A stretch of 54,042 nt of DNA from Macrococcus sp. DPC7161 (lineage in GTDB: Bacteria > Bacillota > Bacilli > Staphylococcales > Staphylococcaceae). Position 1 is the first letter of the stretch; every line of letters begins with the position of its first letter. The stretch lies in contig NZ_SDSC01000011.1 in assembly GCF_004117835.1 (NCBI RefSeq), forward strand, positions 1 to 54,042. The letters run 5' to 3'. The position numbers and the translations under genes were made by a program. Positions 1 through 9,796 of this stretch are shown here, in pieces. The notes beneath the pieces were generated by a model. That model saw only the letters and a list, made by a program, of their open reading frames with translations, was not told the origin of the DNA and did not search any database.

Positions 1-204
<204 letters not shown>

Positions 205-342
205 GATTGCTTGATATAAGCTCTTGATTGGTTGAGCCAATCACTCTTTGGGAGTGAACTAAGTTCACTCAAATTATTGGAATTAACGTTGACATATTGT
301 CATTCAGTTTTCAATGTTCATTTTTTGTTGCTACAATTAACA

Positions 343-371
343 ATTTTACCAGGTTTAAAACCTTTGGTCAA
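343..371 (-). promoter_or_regulatory. rRNA operon promoter P2 (proximal)
   Basis: On the minus strand there is a -35 TTGACC (366-371), an exact 17-nt spacer and a -10 TAAAAT (343-348), about 140 nt upstream of the 16S start. The conserved rRNA leader element TTGAAAACTGAA (303-314, minus) lies between this promoter and the gene. It resembles the boxA-like antitermination leader of Firmicutes rrn operons. Confidence 0.8.
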
Positions 372-545
372 GCTTTATTTTGAAGAAGTTTTACACTCTT
401 TCGTTTCGCTTGTTGTTATCTCGTGGCTGCCTTATAAATATTACTAGCTTTGAAAGTGTTTCGCAAGTGTTACTTTTACACTTTTGAAATTCTTTTATTA
501 AGCTCGTTTCGGCTATTTTGTTCGCGTCGTTTTGACGACTTTTAT

Positions 546-574
546 ATAATATCAAGTCCCACAATTTTGGTCAA
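546..574 (-). promoter_or_regulatory. rRNA operon promoter P1 (distal)
   Basis: On the minus strand a second near-consensus promoter has -35 TTGACC (569-574), a 17-nt spacer and -10 TATTAT (546-551). AT-rich sequence lies upstream and could act as an UP element. With the proximal promoter it forms the tandem P1/P2 arrangement usual for rRNA operons. The stretch 205-660 holds this leader and promoter region, and I see no credible protein gene in it. Confidence 0.82.
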
Positions 575-664
575 TACTTTTTATTAAACTTTTTCAAGAT
601 TTTTTAAAGTTCTTTTTCAATAGTAAACACCTACACTAAAACGCACTTTATTGCATAGAAAAAA

Positions 665-704
665 CGGACAAAAAGTGACGATTCACTCTTTGTCCGCTTG
701 TTTA
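665..704 (-). terminator. Intrinsic terminator after kbaA-like gene
   Basis: A 14-bp inverted repeat (arms 665-678 and 683-696, one mismatch, 4-nt loop) is followed on the minus strand by a T-rich run. It lies directly downstream of the KbaA-like gene and separates it from the rRNA promoter region. Confidence 0.85.
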
Positions 705-1409
705 TTAACGTTTCTTCTTTTTCTTCGGTTTGACTGTTGTGTTCTTTCTTGCAGGTTGAGGTGCTTCTGGTTCAACCCATGTCCCTTGTCTGATCTTTCT
801 TTGCTTTCTTTCTTCTAATGAAAATGCATTATATTTTGGTAAAGATAACAATTGAAATGCATTACATAGAAGTAATGCAAAAATTGTGCAATATAGCCAA
901 GTTGTATCTTTAACTTTCAAAAATGGGATCAGTTCAACTGTCGTCATCACAATCATAAAAAACATTGCCGGAATAAACACTTGTTTCCCCGTTAATTTGT
1001 TTTTATAAATACTCACTGCAATACCAAAGATTAATATCAATATTGGAATCCATATAAATTTCAAAATGTCGCCATCTGCTTTACCGAAACGAATGTATCT
1101 GAAATAGACTAAATCCACCAATGCAAATAATATAATGACGACTTGGATTGGGTTCCAACCACCTTTAAATATACCTAGTCCCATTTGATGAATGAACAAG
1201 TACGCGAAAAATGCCAATTGACTAATCGATGCAATTAATAGTCCATAGCCCATGAACCATACAAGTGCAGCAAAAAATTCTCCGATTTCGCCTTTAAATA
1301 AATATACAGTTAACTTATCATAGCCAAAAATCAAACTGACCATTACTGTGACAACCAAACCTATGAGTAGTGTGATACCATAAAACTTACCTAAATTCTT
1401 TAATGTCAC
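705..1409 (-). CDS. kbaA: KinB-signalling pathway activation protein, KbaA family
   Basis: A 234-residue integral membrane protein with about six hydrophobic segments and a very basic C-terminal tail ending in a lysine run. Length, topology and its place directly beside Mrp match the staphylococcal KbaA-like protein. In Bacillus KbaA promotes KinB activity in the sporulation phosphorelay. A non-sporulating coccus has no such pathway, so the actual role here is unknown and the name reflects family only. The gene follows mrp by about 40 nt on the same strand and ends at a strong terminator, so the two are probably co-transcribed. Confidence 0.7.
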   Translation of the reverse strand: MTLKNLGKFYGITLLIGLVVTVMVSLIFGYDKLTVYLFKGEIGEFFAALVWFMGYGLLIASISQLAFFAYLFIHQMGLGIFKGGWNPIQVVIILFALVDLVYFRYIRFGKADGDILKFIWIPILILIFGIAVSIYKNKLTGKQVFIPAMFFMIVMTTVELIPFLKVKDTTWLYCTIFALLLCNAFQLLSLPKYNAFSLEERKQRKIRQGTWVEPEAPQPARKNTTVKPKKKKKR

Positions 1410-1450
1410 TTTATTCCCTCGTTATTCTATATTCTTATGTTACTTCTTTC

Positions 1451-2506
1451 TTACTTTTCAAGCTTACTAACGATATTTTTAGCAATACCATCATAAATTT
1501 GACCTAATTGATGTGTTGGTTGGTACACTGATGGTGCAAAATCATCTTCATTATAGTCAGGTTGTGCTAATGGTAATTGTCCTAATAATCCTGTTTTTAA
1601 TTCTGTTGCTAATTTTTCACCGCCACCACGGCCGAATACATATTCTTTATTGCCTGTTTCTTTTGACTCAAAGTAAGACATGTTTTCAACGACACCTAAA
1701 ATTTCATGGTCCGTATGTAACGCCATCGCACCAGCACGTGCTGCAACAAATGCCGCTGTTGGATGAGGTGTTGTTACTACAATTTCTTTACTCTTCGGTA
1801 ACATAGTATGTACATCTAATGCCACGTCACCTGTTCCTGGTGGTAAGTCTAATAATAAATAATCTAATTCTCCCCACTCTACTTCTTGGAAGAAATTATT
1901 GATCATTTTTCCAAGCATCGGTCCACGCCAAATCACTGGTGTATTCTCTTCAACGAAAAATGCCATCGAGATCACTTTCACACCAAATCGTTCTACAGGT
2001 ACAATCATCTCACCTTTAATTTGTGGGCGCTCAGAAATCCCCATCATATCAGGTACACTAAATCCGTAAATATCAGCATCTACCAAGCCGACTTTCTTGC
2101 CTAAACGTGCTAATGCAACGGCTAAGTTAACAGATACCGTTGATTTACCAACGCCGCCTTTACCTGAAGCAATTGCGATAAATTGTGTTTTACTGTTTGG
2201 ATCTACTTTACGTTCAATTTCAGACATAGATTGTCCACGGAAAGCTTCTAATGCTGCGTCGTCTAATTGTTCAAAACGGATACCAACTGTTTTAGCACCA
2301 TTATTCTTTAAAGTATCTACAATTTTCATTTGTAAATCTAATTGCTCTTGACCACCTAATTTAGCCATCGCAATCTTAACACTGATATGTTCTTTTTCTT
2401 CTTTAATAGAAACTTCTTTAACGCCACCTGTTTCCTTTAAAGGTAAGTTTACGATTGGATCTTTAATTTCTCCTAAAAGTTCAATAGCTTGTTCTTTTGT
2501 AATCAC
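1451..2506 (-). CDS. mrp: Mrp/NBP35 family iron-sulfur cluster carrier ATPase (ApbC)
   Basis: A 351-residue protein with an N-terminal MIP18/DUF59 domain (about residues 3-80) and a ParA/MinD-like ATPase domain. The deviant Walker A GKGGVGKST is at about 115-123, and DLPPGTGD is the switch-like motif. The family binds and transfers Fe-S clusters to apoproteins in the cytoplasm. The region after ENMSYF, where many Mrp proteins carry a CxxC pair, has no cysteines here (SYFESKETGNKEY). Cluster binding must therefore differ from the E. coli type. The RBS AAGGAG precedes the ATG. It is upstream of the KbaA-like gene in a probable two-gene unit. Confidence 0.9.
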   Translation of the reverse strand: MITKEQAIELLGEIKDPIVNLPLKETGGVKEVSIKEEKEHISVKIAMAKLGGQEQLDLQMKIVDTLKNNGAKTVGIRFEQLDDAALEAFRGQSMSEIERKVDPNSKTQFIAIASGKGGVGKSTVSVNLAVALARLGKKVGLVDADIYGFSVPDMMGISERPQIKGEMIVPVERFGVKVISMAFFVEENTPVIWRGPMLGKMINNFFQEVEWGELDYLLLDLPPGTGDVALDVHTMLPKSKEIVVTTPHPTAAFVAARAGAMALHTDHEILGVVENMSYFESKETGNKEYVFGRGGGEKLATELKTGLLGQLPLAQPDYNEDDFAPSVYQPTHQLGQIYDGIAKNIVSKLEK

Positions 2507-2654
2507 GTCAAAAACTCCTTTTATTCACATTAACTACAGTTTATCAAACAAATTCAATTTTGTAAGTGTTTTAATCTTAAGAAGTTTAAGTATATTTTGT
2601 TTCGAAAAATGAAAATTTGTATATACTAATATTATGAAACATGAGGAGGCTTAT

Positions 2655-4109
2655 ATGGAAAAGAATAAAACAATGATGCAGTACTTTGAATGGCATCTTA
2701 AAAGTGAAGATAATTTGTTCCAAAAGTTACAAGCTGAAGCAAAGAATTTAAAAGAAGCTGGCATTGATGCAATATGGATACCCCCTGCAACAAAAGCGGA
2801 TCATGTAGAAAACACAGGTTATAGTGTATACGACTTATACGATTTAGGTGAGTTTGATCAAAAAGGTCAAAAACGTACGAAGTATGGAACTAAAGAAGAT
2901 TTATTAAACGCAATTAACGCTTGTCATGATGCAGATATTCAAGTATATGCTGACGTTGTATTGAACCATAAAGCAGGCGGAGATGAAACTGAAGTGATGA
3001 AAGTCGTTGAAGTGGATCCAAACGATCGCACGAAAGTCATTAGTGAGCCGTTTGACATTGAAGCCTTTACTAAATTTACTTTCCCTGGGCGTAATAATCA
3101 ATATTCAGATTTTAAATGGAATTTTAATTACTTTAACGGTGTCGATTATGACCACCGCACAGGAAAAACAGGAATTTATAGAATTTTGGGAGAAAATAAA
3201 GGTTGGAATGAAAATGTCGATGATGAAAAAGGCAACTTCGACTATTTAATGTTTTCAAACGTCGATTACAAACATCCTGACGTACGTGAAGAAATCATCA
3301 AATGGGGCAAATGGTTCATGGATGAAACAGGTATAGATGGGATGCGTTTAGATGCGGTTAAACATATTGAAAGTTATTTTATTAGAGATTTTACAAAAGC
3401 AATGTATGACCATAAACAAGCACCATTTTATTTTGTTGGGGAGTTTTGGAATCCTGATTTACAAACAAATGAAAGTTTCTTAGATGATGCGGATTATAAT
3501 TTAGATTTATTTGATGTGCAGTTACACTTTAATTTGATGAGTGCTTCTGAACAAGGGGAAGCATATGATTTACGTACGATATTCGATGGCACCTTAGTAA
3601 AAAACGAAAAAATGAACGCCGTAACTTTTGTTGATAACCATGATTCTCAACCTGGAGAAGCACTTTCTAGTTTCGTGAAAGATTGGTTCAAACAGAGCGC
3701 TTATGCATTAATCTTATTAAGAAAAGATGGTTATCCTTGCGTATTTTACGGTGACTATTATGGTATTCCTCATAGTAATGTAGCTTCATTTAAGGATGCA
3801 ATCAATCCATTATTATACGTCCGAAAAAACAAAGCTTACGGCGACCAAGATGATTATTTAGATGATCCACAAACAATTGGATTTGTTCGTCGCGGTGTTC
3901 AAGAAATTGAACAATCAGGTTGTGCAGTCATTATTAACTCAGCTCAAGAAGAAGCAGAAAAACAAATGCATGTTGGCGTTGAACGTGCTGGTCAAATCTT
4001 TATTGACTACACAAATACAAGAAAAGATGAAATCGTTATTGATGAAGAAGGTAATGGTGTATTTAAAGTAAATCCAGGAAGTGTATCGGTTTATTGTCAA
4101 AAAGACTAA
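2655..4109 (+). CDS. Cytoplasmic alpha-amylase, GH13
   Basis: A 484-residue glycoside hydrolase 13 enzyme that hydrolyses alpha-1,4-glucans. The conserved regions are DVVLNH (100-105), GMRLDAVKH with nucleophile D233, VGEFW with acid/base E263, and FVDNHD with D330. No signal peptide is present, so it probably acts on intracellular maltodextrin or glycogen-like substrates. An in-frame ATG at 2634 exists, but the AGGAGG site at 2644-2649 sits 5 nt before the ATG at 2655, so the later start is chosen. It stands alone on the plus strand between divergent mrp and a convergent membrane protein gene. Confidence 0.93.
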   Translation: MEKNKTMMQYFEWHLKSEDNLFQKLQAEAKNLKEAGIDAIWIPPATKADHVENTGYSVYDLYDLGEFDQKGQKRTKYGTKEDLLNAINACHDADIQVYADVVLNHKAGGDETEVMKVVEVDPNDRTKVISEPFDIEAFTKFTFPGRNNQYSDFKWNFNYFNGVDYDHRTGKTGIYRILGENKGWNENVDDEKGNFDYLMFSNVDYKHPDVREEIIKWGKWFMDETGIDGMRLDAVKHIESYFIRDFTKAMYDHKQAPFYFVGEFWNPDLQTNESFLDDADYNLDLFDVQLHFNLMSASEQGEAYDLRTIFDGTLVKNEKMNAVTFVDNHDSQPGEALSSFVKDWFKQSAYALILLRKDGYPCVFYGDYYGIPHSNVASFKDAINPLLYVRKNKAYGDQDDYLDDPQTIGFVRRGVQEIEQSGCAVIINSAQEEAEKQMHVGVERAGQIFIDYTNTRKDEIVIDEEGNGVFKVNPGSVSVYCQKD

Positions 4110-4127
4110 GGGAATCCTTAGTCTTTT
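4101..4127. terminator. Bidirectional intrinsic terminator
   Basis: A perfect 11-bp stem (4101-4111 with 4116-4126, GAAT loop) is flanked by T-runs on both strands. It overlaps the last codons of the amylase gene and the stop codon of the convergent gene at 4118, so it serves both. Confidence 0.9.
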
Positions 4128-4579
4128 CTATTTAAGTCTTCACTTTCTGGATAGAAGAGTTCAGTGAGTAAGTATAAAAAGGCAATAATAAAATAGATAA
4201 CAAAAAAATTAATGTGAATATACTGGTAGTTGATTTGTACACATAGATAAAAAATAATAGTTGATACCGTTACAGTAAGTATGTGAAAATACCATCCTTG
4301 AAAATACTTATTGTCTGAAAAACGCATTTTCAGTTCATCAAATACATATTCAATCGCAATTAAAAGAAAGTACCCTGTACCAATATACGAACCATAATAA
4401 ATCAAATTATCCATAAAACTTTGATTGTATGTGAATTCAGCTAGTCTAAAATAAATCAATATTCTACTTAGACCGTACATGCCAAAGCAAAGTAATATCA
4501 AAAATATTAGTCCAGAAACAATAAAAACACTGGTCATAAATAATAGGACGCCTAATCCTTTATTAAAATTAAACTTCAC
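4118..4579 (-). CDS. Small integral membrane protein of unknown function
   Basis: A 153-residue, strongly hydrophobic protein with about four transmembrane segments and a charged C-terminus (SEDLNRKD). The start is GTG, preceded by GGGGGTGAG. I do not recognise the family with confidence; a YrvL-type regulatory membrane protein is a weak possibility. It sits downstream of an MFS pump on the same strand with a gap of about 70 nt, and its end is embedded in the shared terminator with the amylase gene. Confidence 0.6.
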   Translation of the reverse strand: MKFNFNKGLGVLLFMTSVFIVSGLIFLILLCFGMYGLSRILIYFRLAEFTYNQSFMDNLIYYGSYIGTGYFLLIAIEYVFDELKMRFSDNKYFQGWYFHILTVTVSTIIFYLCVQINYQYIHINFFVIYFIIAFLYLLTELFYPESEDLNRKD

Positions 4580-4648
4580 TATTACTCACCCCCTGTGTTT
4601 TTAAATATTTTCTCATGTTTTTTATCGTAGTGGCAACTTGTATTACAC

Positions 4649-5959
4649 TTATTGCTTTACTACTTCTATATTGATTTTACTAAATTGATATAAAGCAATC
4701 AGTAATAATGCAATGATCATCATTACCATCATATTATTATCAATCCCTTTAAATACACCACTGTAATACACTGCACTCATCACAACTGAACCGGTTGTTG
4801 ACCCAATAAATTTCAGTAAACTATATGTACTCATCATACTCCCCAGTTCTCTTGGAGAAGCACTTTCTTGAATGGTTACGATATTCTTTGTAAATACAAT
4901 ACCAAAGCTTAATCCTAGAAATATTGATGCTAACGAAACCATGATACTAGCATCTTTAATCCATATGATGAGCGATGCAATAAACATCGATACAAAACTG
5001 ATTTGATATACTCGTTTAACTGACAATTTGCTTTCTAAATGTTTTAAGACAAATGTAGACGTTAACCAAAATATTGAAATTGGAAATGTTGTTAAACCGC
5101 TCATTAATGGTGACAAACCTTTTTCTACTTGTAAGTATATTGGTAAGAAAATATTAGTACCCATTAAAATTAAGGCATAAATTAAATCCGTTGTCATTAC
5201 CAATCCTATGCGTTTTGTAAATGAACGTACAGGAATAAATGGATGTGCTTGTGCTTTTTCAAATCGAATAAACATCACAAGTACGGCAATTGCGATAATG
5301 AATGAGAGTGCATTAATCACTGTGCCTTTATTTAACAACGCAAACATGATGAATGCTAAAAAGACATAGAACAATAGTAATCCTTTAATATCAAGATTGA
5401 CTTTCTCAGTTTCCGTTTCAAATTGGAAATAACGTAACACTAAAAATATTGCAAGAAATGCAAGTGGTACATTGATATGAAATAGGAAACTCCAATTTAA
5501 ATATGTCAGTATAAAACCACCTAATAATGGGCCGACGATACTAGAAATTCCCCAAACACTACCTACCATTCCCATCACTTTATAGCGATAAGGTATTGGA
5601 AAAGCAATTTTAGGAATGATATTCCCCATCGTCATCATTATTCCTGCACCAATCCCTTGAATGAACCTAGAGATAATGAGCATCAAAAATGTAAATGAAG
5701 CACCTGACAACATACTTCCAATAATGAAGATGATCACACCTGTTATCATTGCCCATTTAGCACCGATGCGCTTCATGATTTCACCAACAAGTGGTGTTGT
5801 GATTACAATCGCTAACATATATACCGTAAATATATGAGCTAAAGATTGCTGAACACCTAAGTCTTTCCCAATTGCAGGTGTAGCAAGTGAAATAATAGAT
5901 GTTTCTATCGCACTCATAAACATAATAATGATTAACGCACTTATTAAACCTTTTTTCAT
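4649..5959 (-). CDS. MFS drug/proton antiporter-type permease (DHA2-like)
   Basis: A 436-residue polytopic transporter with about 12 membrane segments. Motif A-like GEIMKRIGAKW follows the second helix, and the antiporter motif C-like GISSIVGPLLGGF lies in helix five. The WSFLFHINVPLA motif after helix five or six is typical of DHA2 multidrug exporters such as QacA/EmrB. Those usually have 14 helices, while this length fits 12. It starts 8 nt after the stop of the amidohydrolase gene, so the two form one operon. The substrate is unknown; a link to a product of the amidohydrolase is inference only. Confidence 0.82.
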   Translation of the reverse strand: MKKGLISALIIIMFMSAIETSIISLATPAIGKDLGVQQSLAHIFTVYMLAIVITTPLVGEIMKRIGAKWAMITGVIIFIIGSMLSGASFTFLMLIISRFIQGIGAGIMMTMGNIIPKIAFPIPYRYKVMGMVGSVWGISSIVGPLLGGFILTYLNWSFLFHINVPLAFLAIFLVLRYFQFETETEKVNLDIKGLLLFYVFLAFIMFALLNKGTVINALSFIIAIAVLVMFIRFEKAQAHPFIPVRSFTKRIGLVMTTDLIYALILMGTNIFLPIYLQVEKGLSPLMSGLTTFPISIFWLTSTFVLKHLESKLSVKRVYQISFVSMFIASLIIWIKDASIMVSLASIFLGLSFGIVFTKNIVTIQESASPRELGSMMSTYSLLKFIGSTTGSVVMSAVYYSGVFKGIDNNMMVMMIIALLLIALYQFSKINIEVVKQ

Positions 5960-5967
5960 ATAAACTC

Positions 5968-7518
5968 CTAACTTTGATATACGATTTTACCATCGACTAC
6001 AGTCATTGCAACCTCTATCGTATGCAATAAATGTCGCTCAACTTGAAAAGGGTCTTGCTTTAATATTGTAAAGTCTGCCATTTTCCCTTTTGTTATTGTA
6101 CCAAATGAATCACTTCTATTTGCAACTTTAGCCGCTTCTACCGTATACAATCGTATTGCTTCTTCCACAGTTAAAGCTTCCACTATATTGTACCCATCAC
6201 TTGAATCATTTGGGGCCTTTCTATTTACAGCTGCATCAATACCCGTCATTGGACGATAATCTTCTATCGGGCTATCGCTCCCACCCCCACAAACAATGTG
6301 ATGTTCTAATAATGTTTTCCACGGATAACTGAAGCGTATACGTTCATGACCTACACGATCGATCGCAAACGGAAAATCAGATGCCACAAATGAAGGTTGA
6401 ATATCACAAATGACAGGTAACTTACTGATACGCTTAATTAATGTTTCGTTTAAGAAACTACAATGGATTAAGCGGTCTCGACCTTTTTTCGGTGGATACT
6501 TTTCAATTGCATTCAACACCAGTTCACAACCATAATCACCAATCATATGAACAGCAACATTGGTATCTAAGGCCCTTGCTTTTTTAACGAGCGCTTCTAA
6601 TTCTTCAACCGTGTAAAGTTGTAGTCCAGATGTCGATGGATCATCATTGTATGGCTCATAAAACAAAGCAGTTCTACCACCTAGCGCACCATCAATATAA
6701 AACTTCATGGCATCTTCGTATAAAAAGTCATTATAATAATCTTTTGTATTTGAAATCACTGTTTCAATTACATCGGTATGTCTTAATATATTAATGCGCA
6801 TTGGCAAATCTTTAATCACATTTTTGTAACTCTTTAATACAGCTAACGGATTATTATAATAGGCTAAATCTTCAGTATGTACACCGGTTAATCCAGCTTC
6901 ATGCATTTTTTGAATACCATAGTTTACATATTGGGTTAATGACGTTTCTGTTTCATTTAAGGATTGTAATACAATCTCTTCCATTGCTAAATCATGGACC
7001 CATCCATTTAATTTCCCGTCCGTACGTTCATAATGCCCGCCTGGCATATCTTCAACATCTTCTGAAATATTCATCGCTTCAAACACTGAAGAATTCACAA
7101 CCGCTGCATGTCTACAAACACGTTTTACAATTACTTTTTTATGCGTGATTTCATCAAGTTCTGATCTTGAAATTTTATATCCATTCAGTTGGTTATCATT
7201 ATAACCTTCGCACACGATATAACCATCTTCCGGTGCATCTATCGCTGCTTGCTTAATTTTTTGTTTAATAACCTCGATATCTGTATCATCATTTAAGCGC
7301 ACACCTAGCAACGCTTTACCTGTACCCACTAAATGAATATGTGTATCTACAAATCCTGGGAACATTGCACAACCTTTTAAATCTATCCACTCTGCATTTT
7401 TATATTGATTATGGTCTATCGTTTCTAATACATCTATAATCTTATTCCCCTCAACAACAACCGCCTTTGCAGCATGTTGATCCATTGTATGTATCGGTCC
7501 ATTATAAAATACTTTCAT
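5968..7518 (-). CDS. Amidohydrolase, YtcJ-like
   Basis: A 516-residue metal-dependent amidohydrolase of the YtcJ/D-aminoacylase-like branch. The N-terminal metal motif GFVDTHIHL places H60 and H62, HMIGDYG and a HCSF segment supply later histidines, and GGGSDSPIEDYRP carries the C-terminal catalytic aspartate. The substrate cannot be read from sequence. RBS GGAGGTGCGAT precedes the ATG. It is first in an operon with the downstream MFS permease and is separated from ypfJ by a terminator. Confidence 0.82.
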   Translation of the reverse strand: MKVFYNGPIHTMDQHAAKAVVVEGNKIIDVLETIDHNQYKNAEWIDLKGCAMFPGFVDTHIHLVGTGKALLGVRLNDDTDIEVIKQKIKQAAIDAPEDGYIVCEGYNDNQLNGYKISRSELDEITHKKVIVKRVCRHAAVVNSSVFEAMNISEDVEDMPGGHYERTDGKLNGWVHDLAMEEIVLQSLNETETSLTQYVNYGIQKMHEAGLTGVHTEDLAYYNNPLAVLKSYKNVIKDLPMRINILRHTDVIETVISNTKDYYNDFLYEDAMKFYIDGALGGRTALFYEPYNDDPSTSGLQLYTVEELEALVKKARALDTNVAVHMIGDYGCELVLNAIEKYPPKKGRDRLIHCSFLNETLIKRISKLPVICDIQPSFVASDFPFAIDRVGHERIRFSYPWKTLLEHHIVCGGGSDSPIEDYRPMTGIDAAVNRKAPNDSSDGYNIVEALTVEEAIRLYTVEAAKVANRSDSFGTITKGKMADFTILKQDPFQVERHLLHTIEVAMTVVDGKIVYQS

Positions 7519-7552
7519 ATCGCACCTCCGTTATTAATCGTATTGTACATAC

Positions 7553-7581
7553 AAAAAAAGATAGAGGCAACTGCCTCCATC
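7553..7581 (-). terminator. Intrinsic terminator after ypfJ-like gene
   Basis: An inverted repeat (7560-7569 with 7572-7581, GATGGAGGCA on the minus strand, one wobble pair) is followed on the minus strand by seven T residues. It immediately follows the metallopeptidase gene. Confidence 0.88.
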
Positions 7582-8529
7582 TTAAAAATCTAATCCTAAA
7601 GCTTTAAATGTATTTCCTTGGCTTAAATCGCCAGCTTCATATCCTTTTTTAAACCATTCCATACGCTGTGCACTACTACCATGCGTAAATGTATCTGGGT
7701 TCGCTCTTCCTAATGCTTGCTCTTGTAATGTATCATCACCGACAGCGTGACTTGCTTGGATTGCTTCTTCTAAGTCACCTTCATCGGTATAACCCATCTC
7801 TTTCGCATGATGTGCATAAACACCCGCTAAATAATCCGCTTGCAACTCAACTGCTACAGAATACTTATTGTATTCTTTCTCAGATAACTGGTTACGTAAG
7901 CGATGGAATTTGTTTAAAATCCCTAATTCATTTTGTACGTGATGCCCTACTTCATGCGCAATCACATAAGCGAATGCGAAATCCCCAGGTGCATTGTACT
8001 TTTTGTCTAATTCATCCATAAATGATAAATCGATATATACTTTTTGATCCGTTGGACAATAGAAAGGTCCCATACGTTTATCAGCTGTACCACATCCTGA
8101 AGGATATGAATCTGAATATAATAATAATTTTGGTTCTGTATATTTCATATTTTCTTTTTCAAAGATTTTATGCCAAACATCCTCTGTATCCTTTAAAACA
8201 ACTGAAGCAAATTGACCTCTTTCGTCTAATTTTTTCTCAGTGTCTTTTGAGTCTACATTTTCCGTCTTCACATTTGCATTTGTAATACCATCATCTTGAT
8301 TTGATGTTGAGTTTGAACTTGGTGATTGCTGCGTTTGTTGACCACCTGTCATAATATCAATGACATCATTTGGATTTCCCCCCATCAACATCACAACAAT
8401 AACAATGATAATACCTAAACAACCGATACCGCCACCACCAGCTGCAACACGTCGTGAGCTGAAGCCACCACCTGAACTTCCTCTTGCATCTTCTACGTTC
8501 GAACTCCCAGATCTATCCTGCCATCTCAT
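7582..8529 (-). CDS. ypfJ: Neutral zinc metallopeptidase, YpfJ family
   Basis: A 315-residue membrane-anchored protein. The N-terminal MRWQDRSGSSNVEDARG segment is the hallmark of the YpfJ family. A glycine-rich stretch, one transmembrane helix at about residues 35-52, a low-complexity Ser/Gln linker and a C-terminal domain with the zincin motif HEVGHHVQ follow. The ELQADYLAG segment supplies the likely third ligand and second-shell residues. The catalytic domain is expected outside the membrane. The physiological substrate of the family is not established. It is flanked by terminators or gaps and is probably monocistronic. Confidence 0.88.
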   Translation of the reverse strand: MRWQDRSGSSNVEDARGSSGGGFSSRRVAAGGGGIGCLGIIIVIVVMLMGGNPNDVIDIMTGGQQTQQSPSSNSTSNQDDGITNANVKTENVDSKDTEKKLDERGQFASVVLKDTEDVWHKIFEKENMKYTEPKLLLYSDSYPSGCGTADKRMGPFYCPTDQKVYIDLSFMDELDKKYNAPGDFAFAYVIAHEVGHHVQNELGILNKFHRLRNQLSEKEYNKYSVAVELQADYLAGVYAHHAKEMGYTDEGDLEEAIQASHAVGDDTLQEQALGRANPDTFTHGSSAQRMEWFKKGYEAGDLSQGNTFKALGLDF

Positions 8530-8594
8530 ATGTTAACCTCCCGTTTAAGCCATATTAATATGTTCATACCCCATTTTCAGAGATTTAACACAAT

Positions 8595-9716
8595 TTAATG
8601 ATATGCACGAATGCTGTCTACAACACTTAATCCTTTAGTGATTAAATAGCGTCCTGACTGCACTTTTTCCACAGTCACTTCTTCTTCATTCGTTTCTTTG
8701 CCATATATTTTTTGTACAAAATATTTTTTCTCAGGCTTTGGTAATTTTTTACCTTGTTTGTCTTTTGTATAGCGTTTTTCGTTGACATATTGTTTTGGTA
8801 ACCAGATGTGATTCTTATAAGATGGATATATTTTCATATTAAACGTTTCACCATCTAATAAGTCTTCTGTCTTATCAAAAGTACCTTCAATGTCATATAA
8901 ATGTTGAACTTGCTTAGGCTTTTGAATCTGTAAATCGCCACGTTCTAAATTCGAAAGTGCCACATGACTCACTTGAATTAATTGACCTTTAACATTCTTG
9001 TCTATTCGCTTTATATTACCGTCAAACTTTAATTGAGGTTCTAAAAACGGCACCTGTTCGTCTGTTGCATGTGCTTTAACAATAAAGTTGTCATTACTAA
9101 TGACAATAATGGGTTTCAATTGTTCATTGCTCGTGTATGCATGCAATTGCTCTTCATCAATTTTAGCAACCACACCATCCGTATCAGCAGTAATTGTTAA
9201 GTTTTCCGTTTTCTTAGCAATAGCTTGTTGCTTTTCTTCCAATATCGAGATATTATTTTCAGCTTTCGTCAATTCCGAATCCAACCAATTCAACTGGCCT
9301 TCAATTTCTGTACGTTTATTCTCTGAAGCTGATTGTTGCATTGTTTCATAAGATTGAATTTGTCCTTCAATTTGTTCTTTCTCAATACGCTTATTATCTA
9401 ATTCTAAACTCACAGACTTTTCATCAGACGTTAATATATCATCGACATATGTATATAATGGGTCGCCTTTAGAAACATGGTCACCCACTTTTACATGTAA
9501 AGATACAGGCTTCTTTTGGTTGCCTTTTAAATAATAGAACCCTAAATTTTGTTTAACAGTTCCTTTTACTTTCACAATATCTTGCTTTAAATAATCATCT
9601 ATTGAAATAGTATGGCTTTTTTCATATGACTTTAAAAATATATAAGCGCCACCGATAATTAAGGCACCTATTGCAATGATCCCAATGAGACCATATTTAA
9701 ACCACTTATTTTTCAT
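8595..9716 (-). CDS. HlyD/RND-type membrane fusion adaptor protein
   Basis: A 373-residue protein with an N-terminal membrane anchor (about 8-30), a biotinyl-lipoyl-like half-motif around VKVGDHVSKGDPLY, a long coiled coil at about 105-175, and the second lipoyl half TADTDGVVAKI. Beta-barrel sequence follows. This is the layout of adaptor proteins that couple to ABC or RND exporters, such as MacA/YknX. No ABC or RND partner lies next to it: the neighbours are a metallopeptidase gene and a small membrane protein gene. It may pair with a transporter encoded elsewhere or act alone. Confidence 0.75.
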   Translation of the reverse strand: MKNKWFKYGLIGIIAIGALIIGGAYIFLKSYEKSHTISIDDYLKQDIVKVKGTVKQNLGFYYLKGNQKKPVSLHVKVGDHVSKGDPLYTYVDDILTSDEKSVSLELDNKRIEKEQIEGQIQSYETMQQSASENKRTEIEGQLNWLDSELTKAENNISILEEKQQAIAKKTENLTITADTDGVVAKIDEEQLHAYTSNEQLKPIIVISNDNFIVKAHATDEQVPFLEPQLKFDGNIKRIDKNVKGQLIQVSHVALSNLERGDLQIQKPKQVQHLYDIEGTFDKTEDLLDGETFNMKIYPSYKNHIWLPKQYVNEKRYTKDKQGKKLPKPEKKYFVQKIYGKETNEEEVTVEKVQSGRYLITKGLSVVDSIRAYH

Positions 9717-9796
9717 ACACTACCTCACGTTTTTTATCATTTATTGTAACAATATTGTATGATGTTCTAATGAATCATGTGTAAATTTTTTGTAAA

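Noticed and set aside
232-447. Open frame in the rRNA leader region.
   Set aside because: It lies between the rRNA promoters and the 16S gene on the opposite strand, lacks an RBS and has no protein-like pattern.
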